From DATAXP01 sp036272935 (lineage in GTDB: Bacteria; Planctomycetota; Planctomycetia; Pirellulales; PNKZ01): 64,000 nucleotides of DNA. Made by a program: the position numbers and the translations under genes. The number at the start of each line of letters is the position of its first letter. Within the stretch, counting starts at the first letter, position 1. The stretch lies in contig DATAXP010000083.1 of the NCBI GenBank assembly GCA_036272935.1, forward strand, positions 1-64,000. The letters run 5' to 3'. Below, one piece after another: positions 51,652 through 60,928 of this stretch. The notes under the pieces are model-generated. The model saw nothing but the letters and a program-made list of their open reading frames with translations. It ran no database searches and was not told the origin of the DNA.

Positions 51652-52572
51652 ATGCGCGCCTTAGTGACGGGAGCAACGGGGTTCGTTGGCCGGCGGCTGC
51701 TGGAGCAGATCGATGATCCGGTGATGCTGTCGCGCGACCCGGACCGTGCCCGCCAGATGTTCGACGGTGCGACGCTGCATCGCTGGGAGCCGATGGAAGG
51801 GCCGCCTCCCGCCGCGGCGTTTGATGGTGTGGAGGCAGTGTTTCATTTGGCCGGTGATTCGATCGGCGAAGGGCGTTGGACCGAGGCCAAGAAACGCCGC
51901 ATCCGCGCAAGCCGAGTCATCGGGACCGAAAACCTGGTGCGCGGGCTGGCCGCAGCGCGGTCGCGGCCGAAGGTGCTGGTGTCCGCCTCGGCGATCGGTT
52001 TCTACGGCTCGCGCGGGGACGAAGTGTTGACCGAGCAGTCCGCGGCCGGTGACGATTTTTTGGCCCAAGTGTGCCAGGCGTGGGAAGAAGCATCGCGCGG
52101 TGCCGAGCCGCTGGGGGTGCGCGTCGTGAATCCGCGAATCGGCGTCGTGCTGGGCGAACAAGGCGGGGCGCTCGCCAAGATGCTGTTGCCGTTTCGGCTG
52201 GGCTTGGGTGGTCGCCTGGGCAGCGGCCGACAGTGGATGTCGTGGGTGCACCTGGATGATCTGATCGGTCTGATGCTGCACGGCGTACGGCACGGTGAGA
52301 TCGTGGGAGCGATGAACGCAGTGGCTCCCGAGCCAGTGATGAACCGCGACTTCACGCGCACGTTGGCCGAGGTGTTACATCGGCCCGCGGTGTTGCCCGC
52401 GCCGGCGATCGGGTTGCGGCTGATGCTTGGTGAGTTTGCCGACGTGCTGCTTGGCTCGCAGCGTGTGACGTCTACGGTCGCCGAGAAAACCGGCTACAGA
52501 TTCGTGCATCCGCGGCTTCGAGGTGCCTTGGAGTCGGCTGTGCTCGGCCAGCCTGCCGAGGCATCGCACTGA
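51652..52572 (+). CDS. TIGR01777-family epimerase/SDR protein
   Basis: A 306-residue extended SDR protein of the YfcH/TIGR01777 family. Rossmann start LVTGATGFVGRRLLEQ near residue 4, VFHLAGDSIGEGRWTEAKK near 65, VSASAIGFYGSRGDE near 110 and PRIGVVLGEQGGALAKMLLPF near 156. The Tyr-x-x-x-Lys catalytic pair of classic SDRs is replaced by the family pattern around FYG. Function is not established in any organism. No nearby gene suggests a pathway. Confidence 0.92.
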   Translation: MRALVTGATGFVGRRLLEQIDDPVMLSRDPDRARQMFDGATLHRWEPMEGPPPAAAFDGVEAVFHLAGDSIGEGRWTEAKKRRIRASRVIGTENLVRGLAAARSRPKVLVSASAIGFYGSRGDEVLTEQSAAGDDFLAQVCQAWEEASRGAEPLGVRVVNPRIGVVLGEQGGALAKMLLPFRLGLGGRLGSGRQWMSWVHLDDLIGLMLHGVRHGEIVGAMNAVAPEPVMNRDFTRTLAEVLHRPAVLPAPAIGLRLMLGEFADVLLGSQRVTSTVAEKTGYRFVHPRLRGALESAVLGQPAEASH

Positions 52573-52589
52573 CGCGGCGTGATGAACCG

Positions 52590-54128
52590 CTAAGTGGCTT
52601 CGACCGGTTCCGCCGGCAGCATCTCGTCAGCCGCGTCGGGCTGGTGGAAGCGCACCGAGCGGTTGCTGTCGGTGCGCGAGGCCTGCATGTCTTCGTCGGC
52701 ACGGCGGCAGAGCGTGACGGCATCGTCGTCCTGTGCCAGCGACGCCACGCCCGACGTGATGGTCACCACCGAGCTGTGCTCGAGCGGAATTTCGCACGCC
52801 GCCAAGGCAGTGAGCAAGCGCTGACGTGCGTTGTTCGCTTCGCGCGTCGACGTGCCAGGCAGGATCACGGCGAACTCTTCCCAGCCGTAACGAGTCACCA
52901 GGTCGGTGTCGCGGAGCAGGGCCGCCAGCACCTGGCTCAGTTTCCGCAGCACGTGATCGACCGCCTCTTGTCCTTGCCGGGCGCTGAGCCGTGCCAGATT
53001 GTCGACCCCCACGACAATCACCGACAGCGGACGGCCGTTCTTTTGCGACTCGGCGACCGTGCGCCGCAGCTCGTCGTTGAAGGCGCGCCGGTTCGGCAGG
53101 CCGGTGAGCACGTCGGTGCGCGAATCGACGTTCAACGCCGCGACGTACTGAGCATAGTGATTGCTTCGCGAACCGGTCGGCGCCTGCGATTCCATCGTCC
53201 ACGCAGTCGCGACCGGAGTGGTCGACGCAGCGAGAATGGGATGACAGTTGCTGCCATCGTGGAAGTAGCCGCACTTGCTGTCGGCCTCTTTAGCGACGCT
53301 GAGCGCCGCGGTGGCGCGGCGCAGCAAGGTGCGGCTATTGTCGCTGGGCAGTGCTTCGGCCACGCCCGCGCTGACCTCGAGCGACGGCTGATCGAGCTTG
53401 GCCAGCGCAGCGTCGACCGCCTGGCGGGCACGCTCCGCGGCACGCGTCGCCTCGGGCAGCTTGGTGGCCGGCAGCAGCAGCGCGAACTGCCCTTGTCCGT
53501 AGCGGGCAATCAGGTCCATCTCGCGCATCGTCGCTTCGAGCCGTCGCGCCGCCTCTTGCAGCACGTTGTCGAGGGCGGCGGCCCCTTGCCCGTCGGCGAT
53601 CTTTGTCAGACCGCCGACTTCCATCACCGCGACAGCGAACGACGCCCCGGTGCGTTGCCATTCGGCAAAGCGACGCCCGAGCTCGTCGTCGAACGCCTGG
53701 CGGTTCGGCAGCGCCGTGAGCAGGTCGACGCGCGTGTCGGACAACTGGCAATTCAACTGCGTGGCGTGCTTGCCAAGCTGTTCTTCGATGCCCGACAGCA
53801 TGCCTTGCAGCTTGCGGTTGGCGATGACAATCTGGCCCACGGCGTCCAGCACCGTGCGACCAGCCGCGCCCAAGAGGCCATTGACGACGGCCGGCGACGA
53901 GATCTCGCCATTGACCTGTTCGACCAGCGACGCGTGCTTGCCGACATCGTCAGCGATCCGGCTGGCCAGGTCCTGTAAATGTAACAAGGCCGCAGCCACC
54001 TGCCGCTCATTGACTCGGAACCGACGCGCACGCCGCGCGCACAAGTACCAGCCCAATCCGAACCCGGCCGCGAGAGCCAGCGTCGGAGCCGCAACCATCG
54101 CCGCCAGGAATTCGCCGTCGAACTGCAT
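52590..54128 (-). CDS. membrane protein with two degenerate GGDEF domains
   Basis: A 512-residue protein: an N-terminal membrane segment (about residues 8-30), a helical stretch (about 40-130) and two GGDEF-type domains (about 135-290 and 335-490). Each begins with the family motif DLLTALPNRQAFDDEL or DVLTGLPNRRAFNDEL. The signature motifs are RYGQGQF in the first and RYGWEEF in the second, instead of RYGGDEF. The first has lost all catalytic-site residues; the second keeps the acidic pair but has Trp for the second Gly. Cyclic-di-GMP synthesis is doubtful; a GTP- or nucleotide-sensing role is possible. Confidence 0.9.
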   Translation of the reverse strand: MQFDGEFLAAMVAAPTLALAAGFGLGWYLCARRARRFRVNERQVAAALLHLQDLASRIADDVGKHASLVEQVNGEISSPAVVNGLLGAAGRTVLDAVGQIVIANRKLQGMLSGIEEQLGKHATQLNCQLSDTRVDLLTALPNRQAFDDELGRRFAEWQRTGASFAVAVMEVGGLTKIADGQGAAALDNVLQEAARRLEATMREMDLIARYGQGQFALLLPATKLPEATRAAERARQAVDAALAKLDQPSLEVSAGVAEALPSDNSRTLLRRATAALSVAKEADSKCGYFHDGSNCHPILAASTTPVATAWTMESQAPTGSRSNHYAQYVAALNVDSRTDVLTGLPNRRAFNDELRRTVAESQKNGRPLSVIVVGVDNLARLSARQGQEAVDHVLRKLSQVLAALLRDTDLVTRYGWEEFAVILPGTSTREANNARQRLLTALAACEIPLEHSSVVTITSGVASLAQDDDAVTLCRRADEDMQASRTDSNRSVRFHQPDAADEMLPAEPVEAT

Positions 54129-54316
54129 ATCGCCCGTCCGCCCCTGGTAGGGTTTCGCTCGCGGCCGCCTTGGCGCGAGGCGCGCACGTTGGCACGCTAA
54201 GAAACGTCTACCTCACCGGAGTGCGGGGTCAATGGCCGAGCGGAGGATCGTCGCCCAAACGTCGCTTGTGCACCGATCGGACATGCAAGCCGTAACGAAC
54301 GTGTCGACGGAATCGT

Positions 54317-55882
54317 TCACAGTTTGTCGGCAGTCACTCCCGACCAGTCGTCGGTGCGGAACGGCACGGTCGGCAGACCGGCGCCGTTATAGAGGTTGCA
54401 CACCGGATTATCGGCCCAGGCATAGCGCACGGCTACCGGCTGGGCGACCTTGTCGCTGCTGACGACCACCGTGTTGCCCTCGATCCGTGCGTCGGCCCAG
54501 ACAAACTTCTTATCCGCCCCGGCAATGGCGAAGCCGTCGAGCTTCTCGCCCCCCTTGGCGTGCAGACCTTTGGCATGCGCGAACGAAATGCGAACGGTCG
54601 AGCCTTCGATCTTCATGGCTTCAAACATCGGGCCGGAATAGTCGACCGACTTGTGATACGCGATCGACTCCGCGGCGAGCGCTAGCCGGCGGCCGACTTC
54701 TTGCTTGTTGCGCGGATGGATGTCGCCGGCCTCGCCAATGTCGATCGCCAGTGCCAGTCCGCAGTTGGGCAGCTTCGAGGTCATTGTCTGCGCCTCGCGC
54801 AGCTCGGCCCATTCGCTATCGCCCGGCTCCGGCTGCACCGGCTTGAAGTTGGCCAACTGCACGACCAGGAACGGAAAATCCCCTTCGTTCCAGGCCTTGC
54901 GCCAATCGGCGATCATGGCCGGCAGCAGCGTGCGATATTGGTAGGCGCGGCCGGCGTTCGATTCACCCTGGTACCAGATCGCCCCTTCGATGGCCAAGGG
55001 CACGATCGGCACGATCATGGCGTGATACAGGCCGCCCGGGAAATGCGGATTCTGTGGACCCATCGGCGCCGACGGCTGTCGGGGCGGCTGCGTTTGGTCC
55101 TTGCGCGCCTGGGCGACTTGCTCCTTCCATTTCGCGAGCGTCTGCTGGTGCCGTTCGGTCGCCTTGGGCAGGTCGGCTAGCGCCTGCTGCCCGCGATCGT
55201 AGATCGGCTTAAGCTGCTCCATCGCCTGCAAGGTCGACGGCGAAGTCCACGCTTCGGCCGGCGTGCCGCCCCACGAGGTGTTGATCAGCCCCACCGGCAC
55301 ACCGAGGTCCTTGTGCAGATCGCGGCCAAAGAAATAACCGACCGCGGTGAAAGAGCCGACGTTCTCGGGGCTGCACTCGGCCCACGAGCCTTCGCAATCT
55401 TCGAGCGGCTCGAGCGAGATCCGTTGCTTCACCGTAAACAACCGCATCTTCGGATGCTTCGCGGCGGCAATTTCTTCCTGGGCGTTGTTCGAGTTGCTCA
55501 CCGTCCAGCCCATGTTCGACTGTCCCGAGCAGACCCACACCTCTCCAATCAGAATATTCGTCAATTTGATTGTGTTCTTGCCGGCAATAGTCATCTCGAC
55601 CGTGTCGCTCGATCGGCTGACTGGGTTGAGCGTGACCGTCCATTTGCCGTCGGCGCCGGCGCGAGCCGATTGCCGCTGCGAGCCGAGCGTGACGGTCACC
55701 TCTTCGCCCGCGTCGGCCTTGCCCCAGATCGGCAGCTTCTTCCCTTCCTGCAACACCATGTTCGAGCCGATGATCGCCGGCAACTTGACGTCGGCCAGGC
55801 AGCGACCGCCAAGAACCAAACCGATGGCCGTAGCGAAAACGACGGCAACGACCCGATGCGGCACGAAACAACGCGTTGGCAT
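54317..55882 (-). CDS. exported sialate O-acetylesterase-like SGNH hydrolase
   Basis: A 521-residue secreted esterase. A signal peptide of about 30 residues precedes LPAIIGSNMVLQEGKKLPIWG, the usual N-terminal block. The nucleophile is in VCSGQSNMGWTV near residue 120; the oxyanion/N block is GVPVGLINTSWGGTPAEAW near 198, with IWYQGESNAG near 302. The catalytic Asp/His is DIHPRNKQEVGRRLA near 390. GGAGAG lies 6 bp before the ATG. It would remove acetyl groups from sialic acids or plant-type polysaccharides. Confidence 0.93.
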   Translation of the reverse strand: MPTRCFVPHRVVAVVFATAIGLVLGGRCLADVKLPAIIGSNMVLQEGKKLPIWGKADAGEEVTVTLGSQRQSARAGADGKWTVTLNPVSRSSDTVEMTIAGKNTIKLTNILIGEVWVCSGQSNMGWTVSNSNNAQEEIAAAKHPKMRLFTVKQRISLEPLEDCEGSWAECSPENVGSFTAVGYFFGRDLHKDLGVPVGLINTSWGGTPAEAWTSPSTLQAMEQLKPIYDRGQQALADLPKATERHQQTLAKWKEQVAQARKDQTQPPRQPSAPMGPQNPHFPGGLYHAMIVPIVPLAIEGAIWYQGESNAGRAYQYRTLLPAMIADWRKAWNEGDFPFLVVQLANFKPVQPEPGDSEWAELREAQTMTSKLPNCGLALAIDIGEAGDIHPRNKQEVGRRLALAAESIAYHKSVDYSGPMFEAMKIEGSTVRISFAHAKGLHAKGGEKLDGFAIAGADKKFVWADARIEGNTVVVSSDKVAQPVAVRYAWADNPVCNLYNGAGLPTVPFRTDDWSGVTADKL

Positions 55883-56507
55883 GAGATGCTCTCCGGGGAA
55901 GCTGGGCTCGAGCGCGGGAGTGCGGGAATGCCAACTAGACTACTTGCCGGGAGAACGACGGGCAAGGAGGCTATGGGCTTCGGGCTACGGGGCGCCGCAT
56001 GGAACGTGATTCACCTGCCGGAGCCCGTAGTCCGTAACCCGACCACCCCTAGAACACGAACACCCGCGTGCTCCCCTGCCCGCCGCGGGTGAGCATGATC
56101 ATGTTAGCATGGACCACTGGGCATTCGGCGGCGTCAAATCGCAGCATGCCGCTGGAACAGGCTTTCGGCATCGTTGCCTGACGGCGGCGAGCGATTGGTT
56201 CGACGGGCGTCTTGGGAGTTTTTCCTACGGAGCTAGGACTTTGTCCCGGTGTGTTGCCCTGCCGCTTACGAGTCATGGTTCACGGTTCGGTTACGATTGT
56301 CGAAGCCTGGCACGTTTACATCGTCGAACGTCGGCGCAGTGCATGAGCCGGTCGGCGAGATTTCAGAGCGGTCTGCACCGCGCATCTTGCTCCGCGCCGC
56401 TGCGGACCAAACATTCGTTGCCGCTGCTGCACCGCGGGTCACAATTGGTTTACTCGCGGACCGGGGAACGGTAGGTTTTGGGGCATTCCATGCACGCGGT
56501 GAACATC
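55883..56507. other. 625 bp gap with no convincing gene
   Basis: The stretch separates two outward-facing genes and must hold both promoters. A minus-strand frame of 75 codons at 56049-56276 ends in LTRGGQGSTRVFVF, which looks like the C-terminus of a real protein, but nothing upstream supports it; it may be a gene remnant. A region near 55975-56040 has weak inverted pairing (CGGGCTACGG with CCGTAGTCCG). Nothing else is supported. Confidence 0.5.
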
Positions 56508-59048
56508 ATGCTCCGATCCGCACACATCCCGATCTCCTTCGTCTTCGTCACGGCGCTACTGTTGGCGGCGAGTGCTGCGTCGCACGCCGCGCCCGCCGGT
56601 GCCCAGGCCGAGTTCACGCCCGACCCGGCAACCGTCGTTCGCTACGGAGCCGCCTACCGGTATCCGCAGGCCGGTTGGATCGTGCTGCACATCGAGGGAG
56701 CGCCGTACGATCGCGGTTACCAGCATGGCAGGCTGTTATGGCGCGAGATCGTCGAGACGATCGGCTGCCTGGCCAAGGCCCGCGGTCCCAAGGGGCCCGA
56801 AGACGCCTGGCGGCTGATGCGCAGCCTGGCCAACGCGCTGTTCCTGCGCCGCTACGATCCGGAATACCTGGAAGAGATGCGCGGAATTGCCGACGGTGCC
56901 GCCGCTGCGGGAGCCAAGTTCGACGACCGCCCGATCGACCTGGTCGATATTGTCACGATCAACAGCGACATCGAGGCGGAGTTTCTCGAAGATTCGCTCG
57001 AAGCCACGGCCAACGGCCTGGAAGGCCGGCGGTTCGTCGAGCCTCCGCTGGGTCGCCGTCGCCGCCGCGCCGACGATCATTGCAGCGCCTTCGCCGCGAC
57101 CGCTCCGGCCACTGCCGACGGCAAGATCGTCTTCGGCCACATCACCATGTTCCAGCTCGTGTACGTGCCGCACTACAACGTCTGGCTCGACGTGCAGCCG
57201 AAGGCGGGTCACCGCGTGGTCATGCAGTCGTTCCCGGGCGGCATGATGAGTGGGCTCGACTACTATCTGAACGATGCCGGCCTGTTGATCTGCGAAACGA
57301 CGATCGAACAAACCGGATTTGACGCCCACGGTGCCCCGGTCGCCTCGCGCATCCGGCAGGCGGCGCAGCATGCCGACTCGATCGACGCGGCCATCGACAT
57401 CCTCCGCCGCGCCAACAACGGTCTGTACACCAACGAATGGTTGCTGGCCGACATCAACACCAACGAGATCGCCATGTTCGAGCTGGGCACGGCCCGCAGC
57501 AAGCTGTGGCGCAGCTCGAAGAACCAGTGGGTTGCCGATACCAAGGGCTTCTACTGGGGGTGCAATAACACCAAAGACCTGGAGGTGCGGGCCGAAATGC
57601 TCCCCAGCCTGGCCGGCAAACCCGGCAACCTGGTGTTTCATCCCGAGGACCGCGACCGAGCCTGGCTGCGCCTGTTCGGCGACAGCAAGGGGCGCATCGA
57701 CGAGGGATTCGGCTTCCAAGTCTTCTCGACGCCGCCGATCGTCGGCTCGCCATCGTGCGATGCGAAGTTCACCACCACGGCGTTGGCCAAGGACCTGAAA
57801 ACCTGGGCGCTGTTCGGTCCGCCGATGGGGCGCACCTGGGAGCCGAGGCCCGACGAGCGCGATCGCTGGTCGGGCATTCGCCCGTTGGTGGCCAACGATT
57901 GGACGGTGCTCACCGCCGCGCCGCCTGCCGAGGAGAGCGCCGCGACGTCGACCCCCGCCGATGCCAAGCCCGAAGAAGACAATAAGAAGCACGCTCGTCA
58001 CGACAACGAAGACGTCGTCTATCCCCCGGCCTGGCATGGCACGCTGCTGCCGGCCAGCGATGCCGACGTGTGGCTGGCTGCGGCATTTTCGGATTACGAG
58101 AAGATTATCGCGCTGGAGCAGGCGCGGCGCAAGGCCGCACAAGGGAAACCGCTCGAAGCTGAAGTGCGCGACGAGATCGAGCTGTCTCGCTTCGTCCCCT
58201 GGACGAAATGGCTCGCCGCTACGCGGCGCCTCGGGCGCGATCTGCCGCTGGCTGAGGTTCGTTTCGATTGGCGCAGCGAGGGCTGGTACGATCTGGCCGC
58301 GGGCAAGGGGGTCATGCTGCTGGCGGCGCTGCGTGAGAAGGTGGGGGCCGACGAATTCGACGCGGCGATGGATCGCTTCGGTCGCGAGCATGCCGGCAAG
58401 GAGGTTTCGACCGAACAGTTCCTTGAGCACCTTGGGGCCAAGCCCGACAGCGCGCTCGGCAAGCTCTGCGACCCTTGGTTGCACGGCGAAGCGCCGCAGC
58501 GCGAGCGATCGGGAAACTTCTGGGCGATCGACTCGTACGACGACCAGCGCGAGCAGACGCTCATCGTTTACGGCACCGTGCACGACGTGAATGCCCAGCG
58601 CGAGGCGGCGAAGCTGCTTCAGCGCCAGATCGCCCGCACCTGGAGCAACCTGCTGCTGCCGACGAAGGCCGATACGGAAGTGACCGACGAAGAATTGGCC
58701 AACAACCACCTGCTGCTCATCGGCCGTCCGGCGACCAACGCCCTGGCGGCACGTTGGGCCGAGAAGCTGCCGGTCGAATTCGCCAGCGGCTCGTTCACGT
58801 TCCGCAGCGAGGTCTACTCGCACCCGGCGACGGCGATCATCGCCGCCGGCGAGAACCCCGCCTCGCCCCGATTTTCGCTCGTAGTGTTCGCCGGGCTCAG
58901 CGCCGACGCCACCTGGCATGTCGTGCAAGACCTGCCAAAGCGCGACGATCCGTGGTCGCAAACCATCCTGCGCGCGGCCGGACACGCCGAACGCCGCTTA
59001 GGAGCCGAACGATTCGCGCTGCCGGCGGAAAAGAAGAAAACGCCGTAG
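56508..59048 (+). CDS. exported Ntn hydrolase (C45/phospholipase B-like) with M1-like C-terminal region
   Basis: An 846-residue exported protein. GGTGA lies 5 bp before ATG 56508; ATG 56490 is the alternative. A signal peptide is followed by the C45 block APYDRGYQHGRLLWREIVE. The likely catalytic, self-exposed Cys192 sits in DDHCSAFAATAPATADGKI, followed by FPGGMMSGLDYYLNDAGL. The Ntn domain ends near residue 430. After a charged linker, a helical region (about 520-660) with AGKGVMLLAALREKVGADEF and STEQFLEHLGAKPDSAL resembles the C-terminal part of M1 aminopeptidases but has no HExxH. A final alpha/beta module (about 670-830) has LIVYGTVHDVNAQREAAK. The substrate is unknown; amide or acyl bond cleavage is inferred. 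Confidence 0.85.
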   Translation: MLRSAHIPISFVFVTALLLAASAASHAAPAGAQAEFTPDPATVVRYGAAYRYPQAGWIVLHIEGAPYDRGYQHGRLLWREIVETIGCLAKARGPKGPEDAWRLMRSLANALFLRRYDPEYLEEMRGIADGAAAAGAKFDDRPIDLVDIVTINSDIEAEFLEDSLEATANGLEGRRFVEPPLGRRRRRADDHCSAFAATAPATADGKIVFGHITMFQLVYVPHYNVWLDVQPKAGHRVVMQSFPGGMMSGLDYYLNDAGLLICETTIEQTGFDAHGAPVASRIRQAAQHADSIDAAIDILRRANNGLYTNEWLLADINTNEIAMFELGTARSKLWRSSKNQWVADTKGFYWGCNNTKDLEVRAEMLPSLAGKPGNLVFHPEDRDRAWLRLFGDSKGRIDEGFGFQVFSTPPIVGSPSCDAKFTTTALAKDLKTWALFGPPMGRTWEPRPDERDRWSGIRPLVANDWTVLTAAPPAEESAATSTPADAKPEEDNKKHARHDNEDVVYPPAWHGTLLPASDADVWLAAAFSDYEKIIALEQARRKAAQGKPLEAEVRDEIELSRFVPWTKWLAATRRLGRDLPLAEVRFDWRSEGWYDLAAGKGVMLLAALREKVGADEFDAAMDRFGREHAGKEVSTEQFLEHLGAKPDSALGKLCDPWLHGEAPQRERSGNFWAIDSYDDQREQTLIVYGTVHDVNAQREAAKLLQRQIARTWSNLLLPTKADTEVTDEELANNHLLLIGRPATNALAARWAEKLPVEFASGSFTFRSEVYSHPATAIIAAGENPASPRFSLVVFAGLSADATWHVVQDLPKRDDPWSQTILRAAGHAERRLGAERFALPAEKKKTP

Positions 59049-59093
59049 CTGCCAAGGGTAGAACGCTTTTCAGCTAGCTGTAGCGGCGACCTC

Positions 59094-59150
59094 GGGTGCC
59101 ATGCTCACGCTTGCGTGAGCATGTCCACGACGAGCGTGGACATGGCACCC
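59094..59150. repeat. three-way-junction palindromic repeat
   Basis: The outer arms GGGTGCCATG and CATGGCACCC enclose two further hairpins: GCTCACGC/GCGTGAGC (59103-59120) and GTCCACG/CGTGGAC (59123-59141). The unit can fold as a cloverleaf-like three-way junction in either strand. It lies between two convergent genes. Confidence 0.85.
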
Positions 59151-59200
59151 CCGGCAGCTTAATGAGCGCCCTGACTTTTACGCCTTGGACTCGATGTCGT

Positions 59201-60874
59201 TCAGCGCTTAATCCCGTCCAGCTCGACGATCAGATCGTCGACTTCGGCACCGCCGGATTTCGCCTGTTGCATCAGCTCGCGGGCTGCTTTCAGGTCGGAC
59301 TTGGGATCGACCGCCAGGAACGCCGCGACTACCACCTTTGAGCTGGGATCGTCCTTCTTGAGCCAACGCTCGGCCAAGCCACGGGCCAGCGGCGGCGACA
59401 GCTTGTCGACGAAGTAGTCCTTGTTCTGGCCGTTGACGCGCAGGCCGAGCTTGTTGCCTTCGATCTCGGTGACGATGGCAACCGTGTCGCCGATGTTCAG
59501 CTCGCTGCCCACCTCGAGTCCTTTCACGCTTTCGCGCACCGCGTGCCAGAATTGCCCGACCGCCTCGACGAGTTGCCGGGTGTGGTCGACGGCCCGCAGC
59601 GAATCGCCCGAATCGGCATCGAGCAGTGCCAGGTCGAGCTGCTCGCGGGCCTTCTTCTCGTTCCGCTCGCCCAATGCCAGTCGCACGGTGCCTAGGCCGC
59701 GCTTGACGTTCTCGGTTTCTTCCGGCTCGGCCTTGGTGTTGGGGAAGTGCGGTATCTCGCGGGTCGGTATCTTCGAGTCATCGGGCTTGGTGCCCATCGA
59801 ATTGCGATCGGCGCGGAAGCCCATGAAGTCGCCATCTGACGACTTACCGGGCTTGTCGTCCTGCATCGCCCGTTCGAGGCCGCCAGTCACCGTCTTCATT
59901 GCCTCCGATTCGGTTTGCGGTGCGGCACCGGCAGGCGGCGCAGCAACATCGTTGTACTTGCGCTCGTGGGGGTCGGTCGCCTCTTTGCCGTCGCGGGTAA
60001 AGTACCGCTTCTTCACCATGGTCCCTTCCGGCGCGGTCGCCTCGGGCTCGGTCTGCGGAGCGGCACCGACGAGCTTGTCGAATTGATCCGACAACTGGTT
60101 GCGAAAGTAAAACACTCCGGCGCCCGAGGCCGCGACGAGAATGATCCCAACAATCAGGATCGCCGCCGTCGGATTCGATCGCTTACGGCGCGCCACCGTC
60201 TTGCGCACCATCGGCGCTCCGCCGAACCCATCGGCGGGAGCACCAAACGCCGCAGCGCCGAACGGCTGCGGAGCGCCGACTGTGGGAAACGCTGCGGCCT
60301 GCGCGACGGCCAGGGGCGCGGCGACCGGCTGTGCAAAGCCGCCAACCGGCATCGCCTGAGCGGGAGCGGCCTGCACCGGAACCGCTTGGGGGGCCATCCC
60401 GACCGCAGGAGCCGCAGGCCTTGCAGTAGGTGAGGCCGCCGGGCGCGGCGGCGCAGCGGCCGGAGCACGCGGCGCGGCTGGGCTGGGCATGCCGAGCTGA
60501 GCGCGCAGTTGAGCGTCGTACTTTTGCCGGCCGGCAGCATTCAGCAGCACGTTCTTGGCCGCGTTCACTTCTTGCAAAACCAGCTGAGCCGCCGAGCCTT
60601 GTGCTCCCTTGAGATGCGGCTGCAGCTTGGCAAGCTGCGCCTGCGCGGCCTCGGCGATCACTGGGGGCTCGGCAGTAAACAGCTTCAGGCCGAGCAACTG
60701 GTAGTGGTTCAGCGGACGCGTTCCCTGGGGAATCCCCAGCCACGCATGATACGGATCGAAATTGGCAGGCACGATCAAAAGCCCCGAGCTAAGGGCGTGG
60801 TTTCGGGAACGACCCGCGGCGGCACCCTTGTCCGTCGCGAGATTCGAAACATTATCGGACACCCCTAAAGGCAT
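59201..60874 (-). CDS. planctomycete J-like-domain membrane protein of unknown function
   Basis: A 557-residue protein. The N-terminal module at about residues 38-125 (FDPYHAWLGIPQGTRPLNHY, LLGLKLF) resembles J-domain-like modules seen at the start of planctomycete kinases and WD40 proteins. It ends NAAGRQKYDAQLRAQL. A Pro/Ala-rich linker (about 128-225) leads to a single membrane segment near 245-265 (AAILIVGIILVAASGAGVF). The remaining 290 residues are charged, with a beta-rich section around VAIVTEIEGNKLGLRVNGQ. No enzyme motif is seen. The start has no clear ribosome-binding site. A scaffold or regulatory role is a guess. Confidence 0.8.
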   Translation of the reverse strand: MPLGVSDNVSNLATDKGAAAGRSRNHALSSGLLIVPANFDPYHAWLGIPQGTRPLNHYQLLGLKLFTAEPPVIAEAAQAQLAKLQPHLKGAQGSAAQLVLQEVNAAKNVLLNAAGRQKYDAQLRAQLGMPSPAAPRAPAAAPPRPAASPTARPAAPAVGMAPQAVPVQAAPAQAMPVGGFAQPVAAPLAVAQAAAFPTVGAPQPFGAAAFGAPADGFGGAPMVRKTVARRKRSNPTAAILIVGIILVAASGAGVFYFRNQLSDQFDKLVGAAPQTEPEATAPEGTMVKKRYFTRDGKEATDPHERKYNDVAAPPAGAAPQTESEAMKTVTGGLERAMQDDKPGKSSDGDFMGFRADRNSMGTKPDDSKIPTREIPHFPNTKAEPEETENVKRGLGTVRLALGERNEKKAREQLDLALLDADSGDSLRAVDHTRQLVEAVGQFWHAVRESVKGLEVGSELNIGDTVAIVTEIEGNKLGLRVNGQNKDYFVDKLSPPLARGLAERWLKKDDPSSKVVVAAFLAVDPKSDLKAARELMQQAKSGGAEVDDLIVELDGIKR

Positions 60875-60928
60875 GGCAAGTTGTTTGGTCAGGTTCGCTA
60901 AAATGCCGCGGCGCGATGCATATCTGTC

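Noticed and set aside
56049..56276. 75-codon minus-strand frame ending in LTRGGQGSTRVFVF
   Set aside because: The end looks protein-like, but there is no matching upstream part or ribosome-binding site, so it is mentioned only as a possible remnant.
56736..58985. 749-codon minus-strand frame
   Set aside because: Antisense to the C45-type hydrolase, which has clear motifs and a signal peptide.
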